DNA of 64,000 bases. Origin: Marinobacterium ramblicola. Lineage in GTDB: Bacteria > Pseudomonadota > Gammaproteobacteria > Pseudomonadales > Balneatricaceae. Shown piece by piece: positions 24,601-32,869 of the stretch. The DNA lies in contig NZ_JAHREP010000002.1 of NCBI RefSeq assembly GCF_019084545.1, positions 174,234 to 238,233 of the forward strand. The letters are read 5' to 3'. Under the pieces are notes generated by a model. It made no database searches. It was given only the letters and a program-made list of their open reading frames with translations, and was not told the origin of the DNA. The first letter of the stretch is position 1. Every line of letters starts with the position of its first letter. A program made the position numbers and the translations under genes.

Positions 24601-26012
24601 CGCTGACCGAGAAGGAGCGTGAGCAGTTCTATCACGACTGGGTGCAGGTCGAAGTGCAGCAGGGCTTCGACTACTCGCTGTTCTGGAAGGCGTTGGCGGT
24701 GGTTCTGGCCCTGGCAGCGGTGATGATCTACTGGAATCGCTCGCTGAAGAGCCGCGTGCAGCGGGCGACCGCCGAGCTGACCGCACTGCTCGAATCGTTT
24801 GACCGCCATGTCATCGCATCAAAAACCGATACCGAGGGACGCATTACCTACGTATCCGATGCTTTCTGCGCGATCAGCGGCTACTCCAGGGCGGAGCTGC
24901 TGGGCCAGAATCACCGAATAATCAAGCACCCGGATAACGATCCTGCCCTCTATCGGGAGTTGTGGCACACCATTGCCAAGCAGCGGGAGACCTGGCGTGG
25001 AGAGCTGAAGAACCTGCGCAAGGATGGCAGCCATTTCTGGGTCGAGGCGATCATCCAGCCGGAATATAACCATCGGGGTCAACACCTTGGTTACAGTGCC
25101 ATTCGCCAGGATATCACCGCCAAGAAAGAGGTGGAGGAGCTGAGCGACTCGCTGGAGCAGAAGGTGGTGGAGCGCACCGAAGAGCTCAATCAAAGCCGGC
25201 TACAACTGGAGGCCTATAACCGCAAGATTTCCGATTCCATCGAATATGGCTCGCTGATTCAAAACGCCCTGTTGCCAGAGCCAGCCCTCATGCAGACGTT
25301 TTTCGACGACCACTTCACCCTCTGGGAGTCCAAGGATGTGGTCGGTGGCGATATCTTCCTGTTCGACCCGCTGCGCAACGAGCATGAAGCGCTGCTGTTT
25401 GTTATCGATTGCACCGGACACGGCGTGCCGGGAGCGTTCATGACCATGCTGGTCAAGGCGGTGGAGCGGGGTATCGTCAGCGATCTGCGCTCGAACGGGC
25501 TGGAGGTGCACCCGGCCGAGATTCTGCAGCGGTGCAACCGTACCATTAGGACGCTGCTGCGGCAGGATAATCCCGATTCGGTCAGCAATGCCGGGCTTGA
25601 TGGTGCGGTGCTCTATTTCGATAAGCAGCGTGATCTGCTGCGTTTTGCCGGAGCCGAAACCCCGCTGTTCTACTTCGACAGGCTGGGCAGCCTGCAGACG
25701 ATCAAGGGGGATCGCCAGGGGATAGGTTATCGCACTTCGGACCCCAACTTCGTCTTCAACGAACATGAGCTGAGGATCAGCGAGGTGCAGCGCCTGCTGC
25801 TGACTACCGACGGCTATATTGACCAGAATGGCGGCGAGAAGGGATTTCCATTAGGTAAGCGGCGATTGAAAGAGTTGTTAACGACCTACCGGGATCGACC
25901 TCTCGACGAGCTCTATGAGGGGTTGCAGGCCGCGTTGATCGACTGGCAAGGAGCACAGGAGCGCAACGATGATCTGACCCTGGTCGGGATCGACCTGCAT
26001 CGCCCTGATTGA
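21666..26012 (+). CDS. SiaA-like sensor phosphatase: four SBP_bac_3 domains, TM, PAS, PP2C (SpoIIE)
   Basis: A 1448-residue membrane sensor. After a signal peptide (RRLCALLLLLFSCLVQA) come four consecutive family-3 solute-binding domains, each opening with a similar strand: IRIGAMDGWPPMNF, VRVGGETDWPPFDF, IRVFHDANWPPFSF and VRYSEVNWKPLSI (about residues 20-270, 275-520, 530-760 and 770-1000). A transmembrane helix (LAVVLALAAVMIYW) follows, then a PAS domain with PAC segment (about 1035-1165), a coiled coil and a C-terminal PP2C/SpoIIE phosphatase with VVGGDIF, GHGVPGAFMTML, TTDGYIDQ and NDDLTLVG metal motifs. The frame opens at 21585, but ATG 21666 gives the direct signal peptide. It should dephosphorylate SiaC in response to periplasmic ligands. 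Confidence 0.88.
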   Translation: MRRLCALLLLLFSCLVQADPAQFRASLDRTQLGWLDSHPQIRIGAMDGWPPMNFVDYRQRPQGIGADLVAALNRRLDGRLQIVSGPWSEIYEQTRQGELDALLDITPKPEREAFFNFTRPYLHIPHVIVARKDVAYLSSLDALAGKTVALEASIGTVKYLQTHYPQITIREYRDTSHCLDAVNRGEADAYVGNRAVADYLIAQELLQNLKVHGRDNTRPGSVLAIGTPKQDPILRDILQLALDDIAPPEFNTILSHWSAAQADDIELTAQELAWIAQQTEVRVGGETDWPPFDFVGQDGRYQGVSRDILDLVANKTGLKLRYITGQSWAEMLAAFKSGELDILPAIYKSESRAEYTEFTDPYLEVKDYAFMRSDAPPPASLEALAKMRIAVIEGYQIAENLRNRFPDIKLVRVDSLQQGIDAVLLGRADAYIDGYAVVRYHLARNLQTGIEPVLPVDFYVNTLHVGVSKRQPLLAGIVQKAVASISDEEKNAILLKWFGEQPTLVRQRIELSAQERTFIAEHPQIRVFHDANWPPFSFEEKGRAEGLSVSLMNLIAEKTGLSIDYVTGPAWDEAMQDARDGQIDLLLDVSPSPERAEYLTFTSPYIQALRGIVMRQGAPPVERFEQLLDKTIALPRGFYYTEYFQKYHPEVKLYLVDTDEEALQAVAYGKADLTLGVMAAHQYLMEKNYITNLKIVGLPESELDSDLFQPSPLAIAIRKSAPELASILDKGLAAISTDEMRALIQLWLGDSNSYPDPAALEALNLSREEKEWLRSHSVVRYSEVNWKPLSIIDNGRMTGIMGEYLSLVERRTGIEFQYVPAQSWPEVLDLFTSGVIDMVPGAGDSPQERSLGLMSDRYAGYPMVIVTNSQIAYVRSLDELGQRTFAVPQGYTSAYYLKQALPGAKLIETQDIPEALGLVASGKADAFVGHLAPALYYMGQMSGGELRIAGNADFQFSHHFLISPRYPELLSIVNKVFATLTEKEREQFYHDWVQVEVQQGFDYSLFWKALAVVLALAAVMIYWNRSLKSRVQRATAELTALLESFDRHVIASKTDTEGRITYVSDAFCAISGYSRAELLGQNHRIIKHPDNDPALYRELWHTIAKQRETWRGELKNLRKDGSHFWVEAIIQPEYNHRGQHLGYSAIRQDITAKKEVEELSDSLEQKVVERTEELNQSRLQLEAYNRKISDSIEYGSLIQNALLPEPALMQTFFDDHFTLWESKDVVGGDIFLFDPLRNEHEALLFVIDCTGHGVPGAFMTMLVKAVERGIVSDLRSNGLEVHPAEILQRCNRTIRTLLRQDNPDSVSNAGLDGAVLYFDKQRDLLRFAGAETPLFYFDRLGSLQTIKGDRQGIGYRTSDPNFVFNEHELRISEVQRLLLTTDGYIDQNGGEKGFPLGKRRLKELLTTYRDRPLDELYEGLQAALIDWQGAQERNDDLTLVGIDLHRPD

Positions 26013-26024
26013 GCGACATAACGG

Positions 26025-28181
26025 CTACTGTTTGTCGCCACTATGCTCCAACAACAGCTGTGTCATCGCCTCAGCCGGTACCGGGCGGCTGATCAGGTAA
26101 CCCTGGGCGAAGTCGCAGCCCTCGTCGCGCAGGAACTCCAGCTGCTGCTGGGTTTCCACCCCCTCGGCGATCACCTTCAGGTTGAGGTTGTGGGCCAGGG
26201 AGATGATGGCGCGCACGATCTCCGCGCTTTTCTCCTCCTGGAACAGCCGCTGTATGAAGATGCGGTCGATCTTCAGCGCGTCCAACGGCAGGTGTTGCAG
26301 GTAGCCGAAGGAGGAATAACCGGTGCCGAAGTCATCGACGGATACTGCGATGCCCAGAAACTGAAACGCGCTGAGGGTGGCTATGGCGCTTTCGGGGTCG
26401 TGCATCATCATGCTTTCGGTGATCTCGAACTCGATAGCCTCACGGGGCAGCTGATACTGGTCCAGCAGCATCCCGACCTGTTCCGGTAGTGCCTCCTGCT
26501 GCAGTTGCTTGACCGACAGGTTGACCGCCACGCACTGGCTCAGGCCATGTTGGTCACGCCAGTGTTTCAGTTGGCGGCAGACCTGGTCGATGATCCAGTC
26601 GCCCAACTGGCCGATACGGCCCATCTCCTCCAGCTTGGGTATGAAGATGTCGGGACCTATCGTCATATTACCGTCCGGTTTCCAGCGCACCAGCGCTTCG
26701 CAGCCCTGGATCCGGCCGCTGCTCAACTCCAGCTTGGGCTGGTAGTACAGCTCGAACTCCTGCTCGACCAGCGCGCGGCGCAGATTGCGCTCCAGCTCCA
26801 TAGCCGCCAGCGCCTGTTGCTGCAGCTCCTCGGTGAAGAACTGAAAGTTTTGTCGCCCGCTGCTCTTGGCCTTGAACATCGCCAGCTCCGCCGCCTGCAG
26901 CAGCGGCTCGAACAGCTCCCCCGATTCGGGGAAGGTGGCGATGCCGATGCTGGCGCCGATGAAGAACTCGTGGCCGTGGATCTTGAACGCTTCCGACAGT
27001 ACGTCGATGATCCGTTCCGCCAGTTGGGCGGCGTTGCGGTTGTGATGCTCGGTGAAACTCTCCAGCAGGATAATGAACTCGTCGCCGCCGAGGCGGCCGA
27101 TCAGATCACCGTCATGGAGCAGGCGGCAAACCCGGTGGCTGACCTCCTGCAGCAGCAGGTCGCCCACGTCATGGCCGTACTGATCGTTGATCTGGCGAAA
27201 GTGATCGATATCCAGGTGCAGCAGCGAGAACCCGCGCCGATTGGTATCCGCCCGTTCGATGGCGCGATGCAGATGTTTCTCGAAGGTGCTGCGGTTGAGC
27301 AGGCCGGTCAGGGTGTCGAACTGAGCCAGCCGTGATAGCTGCTCCTCGATCTTGCGTCGCTGGGTGATGTCTTGAAACGCGATCACCACACCGACCATGC
27401 GGTCGCCGTCGTGGATCGGGTTGGCCAGGTATTTGACCGGGAAGACCTGTTTATCCTTGTTGTAGAACAGGCCGAACTCCTCGCGGAAGGTGAGGCCGGT
27501 GCTGCAGCGCTGGAACACCAGTGAGTCCTGCCAGGCGATGTGCTCCTCCTGCTGGTGCGACAGGTTGACGAACTCCTGTATCCCGCGTCCGCTCAGTTGC
27601 GCCTCGGGCAGCCCAAGAATCTTCTCGCAGGCGGGGTTGGTGTAGGTGATGCGGCCCTGGGCGTCGACGCCCAGAATCCCTTCGCCGATCGATTCCAGCA
27701 GCAGCCTGTTCTTGCTCTCCAAGCGCTGCACGTCGCCCAGTGTGCGCTGCAGTCGGATGCGCTGATCCTCCAGATCGAGAAACACCTGTATCTTGCTGCG
27801 CAGGGTATGGGCGTTGATCGGTTTGAACAGGTAGTCGACGGCGCCCACCTCGTAGCCCTTGAACTCAAGTTCCTCGGTGGGGTCGGCGGCGGTGATGAAG
27901 ATCAGCGGCACATGCCGGGTGCTTTCGTTACAGCGCAGCAGCGAGGCGGTCTCGAAGCCGTCCATCTCCGGCATCATCACATCGAGCAGGATAACGGCAT
28001 ACTTCTCCCTGAGCGCCATCGCCAGCCCCTCCTTGCCGGAGTGGGCGTAGTGAAAGGTCGCCTCGACCTCATGCAGGATACGTTTGATGACGCGATGGTT
28101 TTCGGGGCGGTCATCCACGATCAGTATGTTGGGCCGCGCGCCGTCGCTGCGGCGGGACTCTACACCATGTTCTTGCTGCAC
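26025..28181 (-). CDS. response regulator: REC-PAS-GGDEF-EAL
   Basis: A 718-residue soluble response regulator. The receiver domain (about residues 18-135) has the acidic pair in IVDDRPEN, phospho-acceptor Asp in LLDVMMPEMDG and Lys in FKPINAHT. A PAS/PAC domain follows (about 160-285), then a GGDEF domain with intact RLGGDEF and an EAL domain with intact EALVRW, DDFGTGYSSF, KIDR and VIAEGVET. Both diguanylate cyclase and phosphodiesterase activity are possible. The start overlaps the 3' end of the cheR gene by 22 bases, and the globin-coupled kinase gene lies upstream on the same strand, so this is a likely phosphorylation target of that kinase. Confidence 0.93.
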   Translation of the reverse strand: MQQEHGVESRRSDGARPNILIVDDRPENHRVIKRILHEVEATFHYAHSGKEGLAMALREKYAVILLDVMMPEMDGFETASLLRCNESTRHVPLIFITAADPTEELEFKGYEVGAVDYLFKPINAHTLRSKIQVFLDLEDQRIRLQRTLGDVQRLESKNRLLLESIGEGILGVDAQGRITYTNPACEKILGLPEAQLSGRGIQEFVNLSHQQEEHIAWQDSLVFQRCSTGLTFREEFGLFYNKDKQVFPVKYLANPIHDGDRMVGVVIAFQDITQRRKIEEQLSRLAQFDTLTGLLNRSTFEKHLHRAIERADTNRRGFSLLHLDIDHFRQINDQYGHDVGDLLLQEVSHRVCRLLHDGDLIGRLGGDEFIILLESFTEHHNRNAAQLAERIIDVLSEAFKIHGHEFFIGASIGIATFPESGELFEPLLQAAELAMFKAKSSGRQNFQFFTEELQQQALAAMELERNLRRALVEQEFELYYQPKLELSSGRIQGCEALVRWKPDGNMTIGPDIFIPKLEEMGRIGQLGDWIIDQVCRQLKHWRDQHGLSQCVAVNLSVKQLQQEALPEQVGMLLDQYQLPREAIEFEITESMMMHDPESAIATLSAFQFLGIAVSVDDFGTGYSSFGYLQHLPLDALKIDRIFIQRLFQEEKSAEIVRAIISLAHNLNLKVIAEGVETQQQLEFLRDEGCDFAQGYLISRPVPAEAMTQLLLEHSGDKQ

Positions 28182-29107
28182 CTTGGTTTCTCCTGTCCTG
28201 GCTGCGCGAGCGGTTTCCTTGGAGTTCCCCCCATGTCGGTGACAATGTGGTCATGCTCGGCGGCGAGGCTGTCAGCATTGACCGTCTGTTTGCGATAGAT
28301 ACGTGCCTTCCTGTCCAGTAGCTCGAAATGTGACTGCTCCATCTTCCGGTCCAGGCTCTCCTTGTCGCCCAGACACAGGAATCCGTGTGGATCGAGGCTC
28401 TGATGGAACAGGGACAGAGCCCGCCGTTTCAGGTGCCGGTCGAAATAGATCATCACATTGCGGCAGATGATCAACTGCATCTCGCCGAACACGCCATCGA
28501 CCGCCAGGTTATGGTGGGCGAAGGTGATATGCTCGCGCAGCCGCCGGGCCGGTTTTGCCACGCCGTAGCGGCAATGAAAATGCTGTTTCAGCGCGCCCTG
28601 GCCGCCGGACTGCCGGTAGGCCTCCTGTCGTGCATCCAGGTCGACCTCCTGGAACACCGCTTCCCGGGCCCTGGCCAGGATGCCGTGGTTGAAGTCGGTG
28701 GCGTAGAGGCGGGCGCGATCGAGCAGGCCCGCCTCGTCGAGCAGTATCGCCAGGGAGTAAACCTCCTCGCCGCTGGAGCAGCCCGCATGCCAGATCTTGA
28801 AGAAGGCGAAGGTCTTCAGCACCGGCAGAACCCTCTGCTGCAACGCGCTGAAAAAAAACGGATCGCGATAAAACTCCGTTACGTTGATCGACAGACACTG
28901 CAGCAGTCGCTGCAGGGCATCCGGTCGATACAGGATCAACGGGATCAGTTCCGACAGATGCTCCAGCCCTTCGATCTGCAGATGCTGGGTGATACAGCGC
29001 TGCACCGAGGTGCGCGAGTAGTGGCGGAAATCGTAACCGCTATGCTGGTAGAGACACTCCAGCAGGGCGGTCAGTTCGATCTCGGAGACAGTTGTATTGC
29101 CCTGCAT
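28160..29107 (-). CDS. CheR-type protein-glutamate methyltransferase
   Basis: A 315-residue CheR family enzyme. N-terminal all-alpha CheR domain, then a SAM-dependent methyltransferase domain with the AGCSSGEEVYSLA SAM loop, ATDFNHGILARA, and LIICRNVMIYFD, followed by FLCLGDKESL. A low-complexity polar tail of about 40 residues ends the protein. No CheB methylesterase or chemoreceptor gene is in the window; it sits between a hybrid kinase and a c-di-GMP response regulator, so it may modify the kinase or a separate receptor. Ten bases separate it from the kinase gene. Stand-alone CheR in hybrid-kinase operons is known, its target usually is not. Confidence 0.9.
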   Translation of the reverse strand: MQGNTTVSEIELTALLECLYQHSGYDFRHYSRTSVQRCITQHLQIEGLEHLSELIPLILYRPDALQRLLQCLSINVTEFYRDPFFFSALQQRVLPVLKTFAFFKIWHAGCSSGEEVYSLAILLDEAGLLDRARLYATDFNHGILARAREAVFQEVDLDARQEAYRQSGGQGALKQHFHCRYGVAKPARRLREHITFAHHNLAVDGVFGEMQLIICRNVMIYFDRHLKRRALSLFHQSLDPHGFLCLGDKESLDRKMEQSHFELLDRKARIYRKQTVNADSLAAEHDHIVTDMGGTPRKPLAQPGQEKPRCSKNMV

Positions 29108-29117
29108 CGGCCGCCTC

Positions 29118-32100
29118 CTAGTGGTATAACCAGACCTTCATCATCGACAGCAGACTGTTGATATCGACCGGCTTGGGCATGTAGTCGCTGGCGCCGGCCT
29201 CGATGCACTTGTCTCTGTCGTCGGCCATCGCCTTCGCCGTCAGCGCGATGATCGGCACCGAGCGGGAGATCTGGTCTCGAATCCGCTTCATCGCCTCATA
29301 GCCGTCCATGATCGGCATCATGATATCCATCAGGATCAGCTCCACATCCTCTTCCGCCTGCAGCTTCTCCAGCGCCAGCTGGCCGTTGTCGGCCAGACTG
29401 ACCTTCAGGCCGTGCTCCTTGAGCACCTTGGCCAGGGCATAGGTGTTGCGCAGGTCGTCGTCGACCACCAGCACCTTGCGGCCGTTGAGATCCACCGCCT
29501 GAATCACCTCCTGCCCCTGCTGTAACGAAGGCGGTAAGGTTTGGTGCACGCTGTGCAGAAATAGTTCCACCTCCTCCTGCAGTCGCTCGGGTGAATGGCC
29601 GTCCTTGATCACGATGCGGTCGGTGTAGCCCATCAGTCGCTTGTACTCCTCTTCGCTCAGCTCCTTGCCGGTGTAGACCACCACCGGCGGCATGCTGAGC
29701 TCGGGGTCCTGGTCCACCTGATCGAGGAAATCGAAGCCGCTGATATCCGGCAGGCTGAGATCCAGGATGCAGCAATCGATATGCTGCCGCTTGAGCAGTT
29801 CCAACGCCTGCTCACCGCTGTGGGCGGTATGGATCTCCAGTGAACGGCTCGCGAGCAGGCGTCGGATCGCGTGGCAGGCGTTGCTGTCGTCCTCGATCAG
29901 CAGTAACTGCTTGATATTCTTATGGGTTACCGCCTCAAGGCGGGCAAAAGCCTTGTCCAGCTCCTCCATCGAGGCGGGCTTGGTGAGGAGGTTCAGAGCC
30001 CCCTGTTGCAGCGCCTGCGGGTCGTCGTCGTGAGCCGATACGATATGCACCGGGATATCGCGGGTGTGGGGCGAGGCCTTGAGCGCCTCAAGCACCTGCA
30101 GACCGTCGGTGTCGGGCAGCCCCATATCGAGGATAACCGCCTTGGGTTCATGGCTGAGTACCAGTTTCAGCGCCTCCTTGCCCTGGTTGGTCACCAGGCT
30201 GGTGAAGCCGCGTTTCTCAGCCATTTCAGCCAATATCCCGGCGAACTGGGGATCGTCTTCGACAATCAACACGTGGTTGCCCGGCGGCGCTACAGCGCTC
30301 GATCCCTGGATCGGCCCGGGCGTTGCCTGCTGTGCCGGGTAGGTGGCCGGTGTAGCTGTCGGCAGGGGCGTGTCCTCGCCGTTGCCCTTGGCCTTACGGC
30401 CGGTAGGGGCAGGCGTGAGGCGGGCCTGGAGGGGCAGGATAAGGCTGAAGGTGCTGCCCCGCTCCAGTTCGCTCTGCAGCTGAATCTCGCCGCCGAGCAG
30501 GCCGGCCAGTTCGCGCGAGATGGTCAGCCCCAGTCCGGTGCCGCCGTAGGCGCGGCTGGTGGAGCCGTCGGCCTGCTGGAACGCCTCGAAGATCGCGTCC
30601 TGCTTCTCCTTGGCGATGCCGATGCCGGTGTCGATCACCCGAAACGCGAGGCCTGTGTCGACCGCTTCGATCAGCAGGCGGACACTGCCGCTACGGGTGA
30701 ATTTGAAGGCGTTGGAGAGCAGGTTGCGCAGGATCTGCTCCAGCCGCTGCTCGTCGGTGTGGATCTCTGGAGTGGGGGCGGTGGTGATCTCTATTGCAAA
30801 CTCCACCTCCTGCTGCTGGGCGACCGGCTTGAACTGGCTCAGCAGCCGCTCGCATAGCGCGTCGAGATCGGCCCGGGTGTTGTTGATCTGCAACTTGCCG
30901 GCCTCGACCTTGGACAGGTCGAGGATGTCGTTGATCAGTAAAAGCAGCGCCTTACCGCCTTCATGGATGACCTGCAGATCCTCGACCTGGGTGTCGCTCA
31001 GGTTGCCCTCCCGGTTGTCCGCCAGCGACTGCGACAACAGCAGCAGGCTGTTCAGTGGTGTGCGTAGCTCATGGGACATGTTGGCCAGGAACTCCGACTT
31101 GTAGCGGCTGGTGATCGAGAGCTGTTCCGCCTTGTGCTGCAACTCGGCGCGGGCCTGTTCTACCTCCGCCTTCTGCCGCTCCAGATCGCCGGTTTTCAGC
31201 TGCAGTTCGCGGTTGGATTTTTCCAGCAGTTCCTTGCGCGAGGTCAGCTCCTCCTCTGAGCGTTTCAGCGCCTGGGCCTGCTCCTCCAGCTCCTCGTTGG
31301 CCGCCTTCAGCTCCTCCTGCTGCGTCTCCAGCTCCTCGGCTGTCTGTTGTGACTCCTCCAGCAGTTGCTGCATGGTGTCACGGTCCTGGGCGGAGCGGAT
31401 GCTGATGGCGACGGTCTCGCCGACCTGATCGAGCAGGTCGAGCTGGGCATCGCCGAAGTCGGCGAAAGCCCCCAATTCGATCACCCCCGAGACCCGGTCA
31501 TCGTAAATCAGCGGCTGCACGATGATGTTGCGGGGGACCTGCTCGCCGAGACCGGAGCTGACGGCGATATAGTCGCTCGGCACATTGGTCAGCAGAATCG
31601 GCTTGCGCTCCTTGAGCACTTGGCCGACCAGCCCCTCACCCGGTCTTATCCGGGTCGACAGATGCTTGCGACGGGTAAAGGCGTAGCTGGAGGCCAACTC
31701 CAGCGTACCGTCGGTCTGGGTGACGTAGAAGACGCCGATCTGCGCCTGCAGGTAGTCGGCCAGGAAACGCAGGATCCTGTCGGTCAGCTCTGCGATATCC
31801 GGACCGCCGCGCACCAGCATCGCCAGGTCGGCCATGCCGGTCTTCAGCCACTTCTCCCGCTCGCTCTCGGCGCTGAAGCGGCGCAGGCTGTCGACCATCT
31901 GGTTCAGCGCTCGACTGAGCCGGTCCTTCTCCCCCTTGGGGTCCAGACCCACGTCGTAGTTGCCTTCGGCGATCGCCTCGGCAACCCGGCCGATATCCTG
32001 CAGCGAGGCGACCATCCGGTTCATCGACAGGCCTAGTTGATCCCTGTCGTTGCGCGGGCGGACCTGGATGTCATAGTTGCCCTCGGCGATCTCCCGCGCC

Positions 32101-32750
32101 TGGCCGGCGACCAGCCCCAGGCTCTCGATCAGCTGGTTGATCGGCTGTTCCAGGCCGTCGTCCTGCTGTTGGCTGACGTAGCGGACGTTGAAATCCCCGG
32201 TCGCCGCCGTGTTCACCACGCGGGCGGTCTCGGCCACGATCTTGTTGGTCAGCTCGCCCTGCAGACGTATGGTTTCCATGCTCTGCCAGGAGTACACATG
32301 CATGACGATATTGGCATCGAGCTGCACCAGCTTGCCGATGGCGGTGATCAATTCGAAGCAACGATCGCTCTCCTCGATCTGCCGGCGGGCGTGGTTGCCG
32401 AGCCAAACCTGGCAGAAGTTCATGCCGGCCAGGTAGGCCGATACCGGCAGGTTGATCGAGGCGTGCACCTTGCCCACGGTGATCCGTCTTTCCGTGTAGG
32501 CGTCGTCCACCTGGGCCTTGAGAAAGTCCCGCCAGTAATCGTTTTGCAGCGATTTGACCCGCGGTGGTACCCCGGAGGCAAAGAAGTCTCGGTACCAGCC
32601 CTGGTACTGCAGCCATTCGTAGAAATCCTCGATCAGATTGTCGACATCGACCTGAGGCAGTTGACCGAATTCGCGGATGAGTAGAAGGTCTGACTCGCTG
32701 ATCTGAAACTGCTTGAGCAGCTCGGAGGCCCTGATCTGTTCGAACGCCAT
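29118..32750 (-). CDS. globin-coupled hybrid histidine kinase with GAF and three receiver domains
   Basis: A 1210-residue soluble protein without membrane helices. Residues about 15-160 match a globin-coupled sensor (protoglobin) domain, with FYEWLQYQGWYRDFF and the proximal-His segment VGKVHASINLPVSAYL (His96). Two HAMP-like linkers (AEGNYDIQV near 225 and AEGNYDVGL near 265), a GAF domain (about 310-455), a long Glu/Gln-rich coiled coil (455-545), HisKA with His560 (NMSHELRTPLNS) and an HATPase domain (GGTGLGLTISREL) follow. Three receivers end the protein (about 840-955, 960-1080, 1090-1205) with VEDD, IEDD and VDDD acidic clusters and acceptor Asp in LDMGLPD, LDLSLPD and MDIMMPIMDG. Likely an oxygen or gas sensor feeding the downstream CheR and c-di-GMP regulator. 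Confidence 0.9.
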   Translation of the reverse strand: MAFEQIRASELLKQFQISESDLLLIREFGQLPQVDVDNLIEDFYEWLQYQGWYRDFFASGVPPRVKSLQNDYWRDFLKAQVDDAYTERRITVGKVHASINLPVSAYLAGMNFCQVWLGNHARRQIEESDRCFELITAIGKLVQLDANIVMHVYSWQSMETIRLQGELTNKIVAETARVVNTAATGDFNVRYVSQQQDDGLEQPINQLIESLGLVAGQAREIAEGNYDIQVRPRNDRDQLGLSMNRMVASLQDIGRVAEAIAEGNYDVGLDPKGEKDRLSRALNQMVDSLRRFSAESEREKWLKTGMADLAMLVRGGPDIAELTDRILRFLADYLQAQIGVFYVTQTDGTLELASSYAFTRRKHLSTRIRPGEGLVGQVLKERKPILLTNVPSDYIAVSSGLGEQVPRNIIVQPLIYDDRVSGVIELGAFADFGDAQLDLLDQVGETVAISIRSAQDRDTMQQLLEESQQTAEELETQQEELKAANEELEEQAQALKRSEEELTSRKELLEKSNRELQLKTGDLERQKAEVEQARAELQHKAEQLSITSRYKSEFLANMSHELRTPLNSLLLLSQSLADNREGNLSDTQVEDLQVIHEGGKALLLLINDILDLSKVEAGKLQINNTRADLDALCERLLSQFKPVAQQQEVEFAIEITTAPTPEIHTDEQRLEQILRNLLSNAFKFTRSGSVRLLIEAVDTGLAFRVIDTGIGIAKEKQDAIFEAFQQADGSTSRAYGGTGLGLTISRELAGLLGGEIQLQSELERGSTFSLILPLQARLTPAPTGRKAKGNGEDTPLPTATPATYPAQQATPGPIQGSSAVAPPGNHVLIVEDDPQFAGILAEMAEKRGFTSLVTNQGKEALKLVLSHEPKAVILDMGLPDTDGLQVLEALKASPHTRDIPVHIVSAHDDDPQALQQGALNLLTKPASMEELDKAFARLEAVTHKNIKQLLLIEDDSNACHAIRRLLASRSLEIHTAHSGEQALELLKRQHIDCCILDLSLPDISGFDFLDQVDQDPELSMPPVVVYTGKELSEEEYKRLMGYTDRIVIKDGHSPERLQEEVELFLHSVHQTLPPSLQQGQEVIQAVDLNGRKVLVVDDDLRNTYALAKVLKEHGLKVSLADNGQLALEKLQAEEDVELILMDIMMPIMDGYEAMKRIRDQISRSVPIIALTAKAMADDRDKCIEAGASDYMPKPVDINSLLSMMKVWLYH

Positions 32751-32775
32751 GATTCCCTGCTCCCTGCGTATTTGC

Positions 32776-32801
32776 GCCTGCCGCAGGAGTCTGCGGCAGG
32801 C
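32776..32801 (-). promoter_or_regulatory. strong hairpin in the leader of the globin-kinase gene
   Basis: An 11-bp perfect stem GCCTGCCGCAG / CTGCGGCAGGC with a GAGT loop, 26 bases upstream of the kinase start on the reverse strand. It lacks a T run on that strand, so it is more likely a 5' leader structure than a terminator for the upstream AsnC gene. A TATACT sequence at about 32820-32826 on the reverse strand could be the -10 element. Confidence 0.45.
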
Positions 32802-32869
32802 TGAACCTGTGCCGCGATTAGTATAGTAAACAGGTTGGTTTTTGCTGCATCAGACCAGGCAGAGATTGT

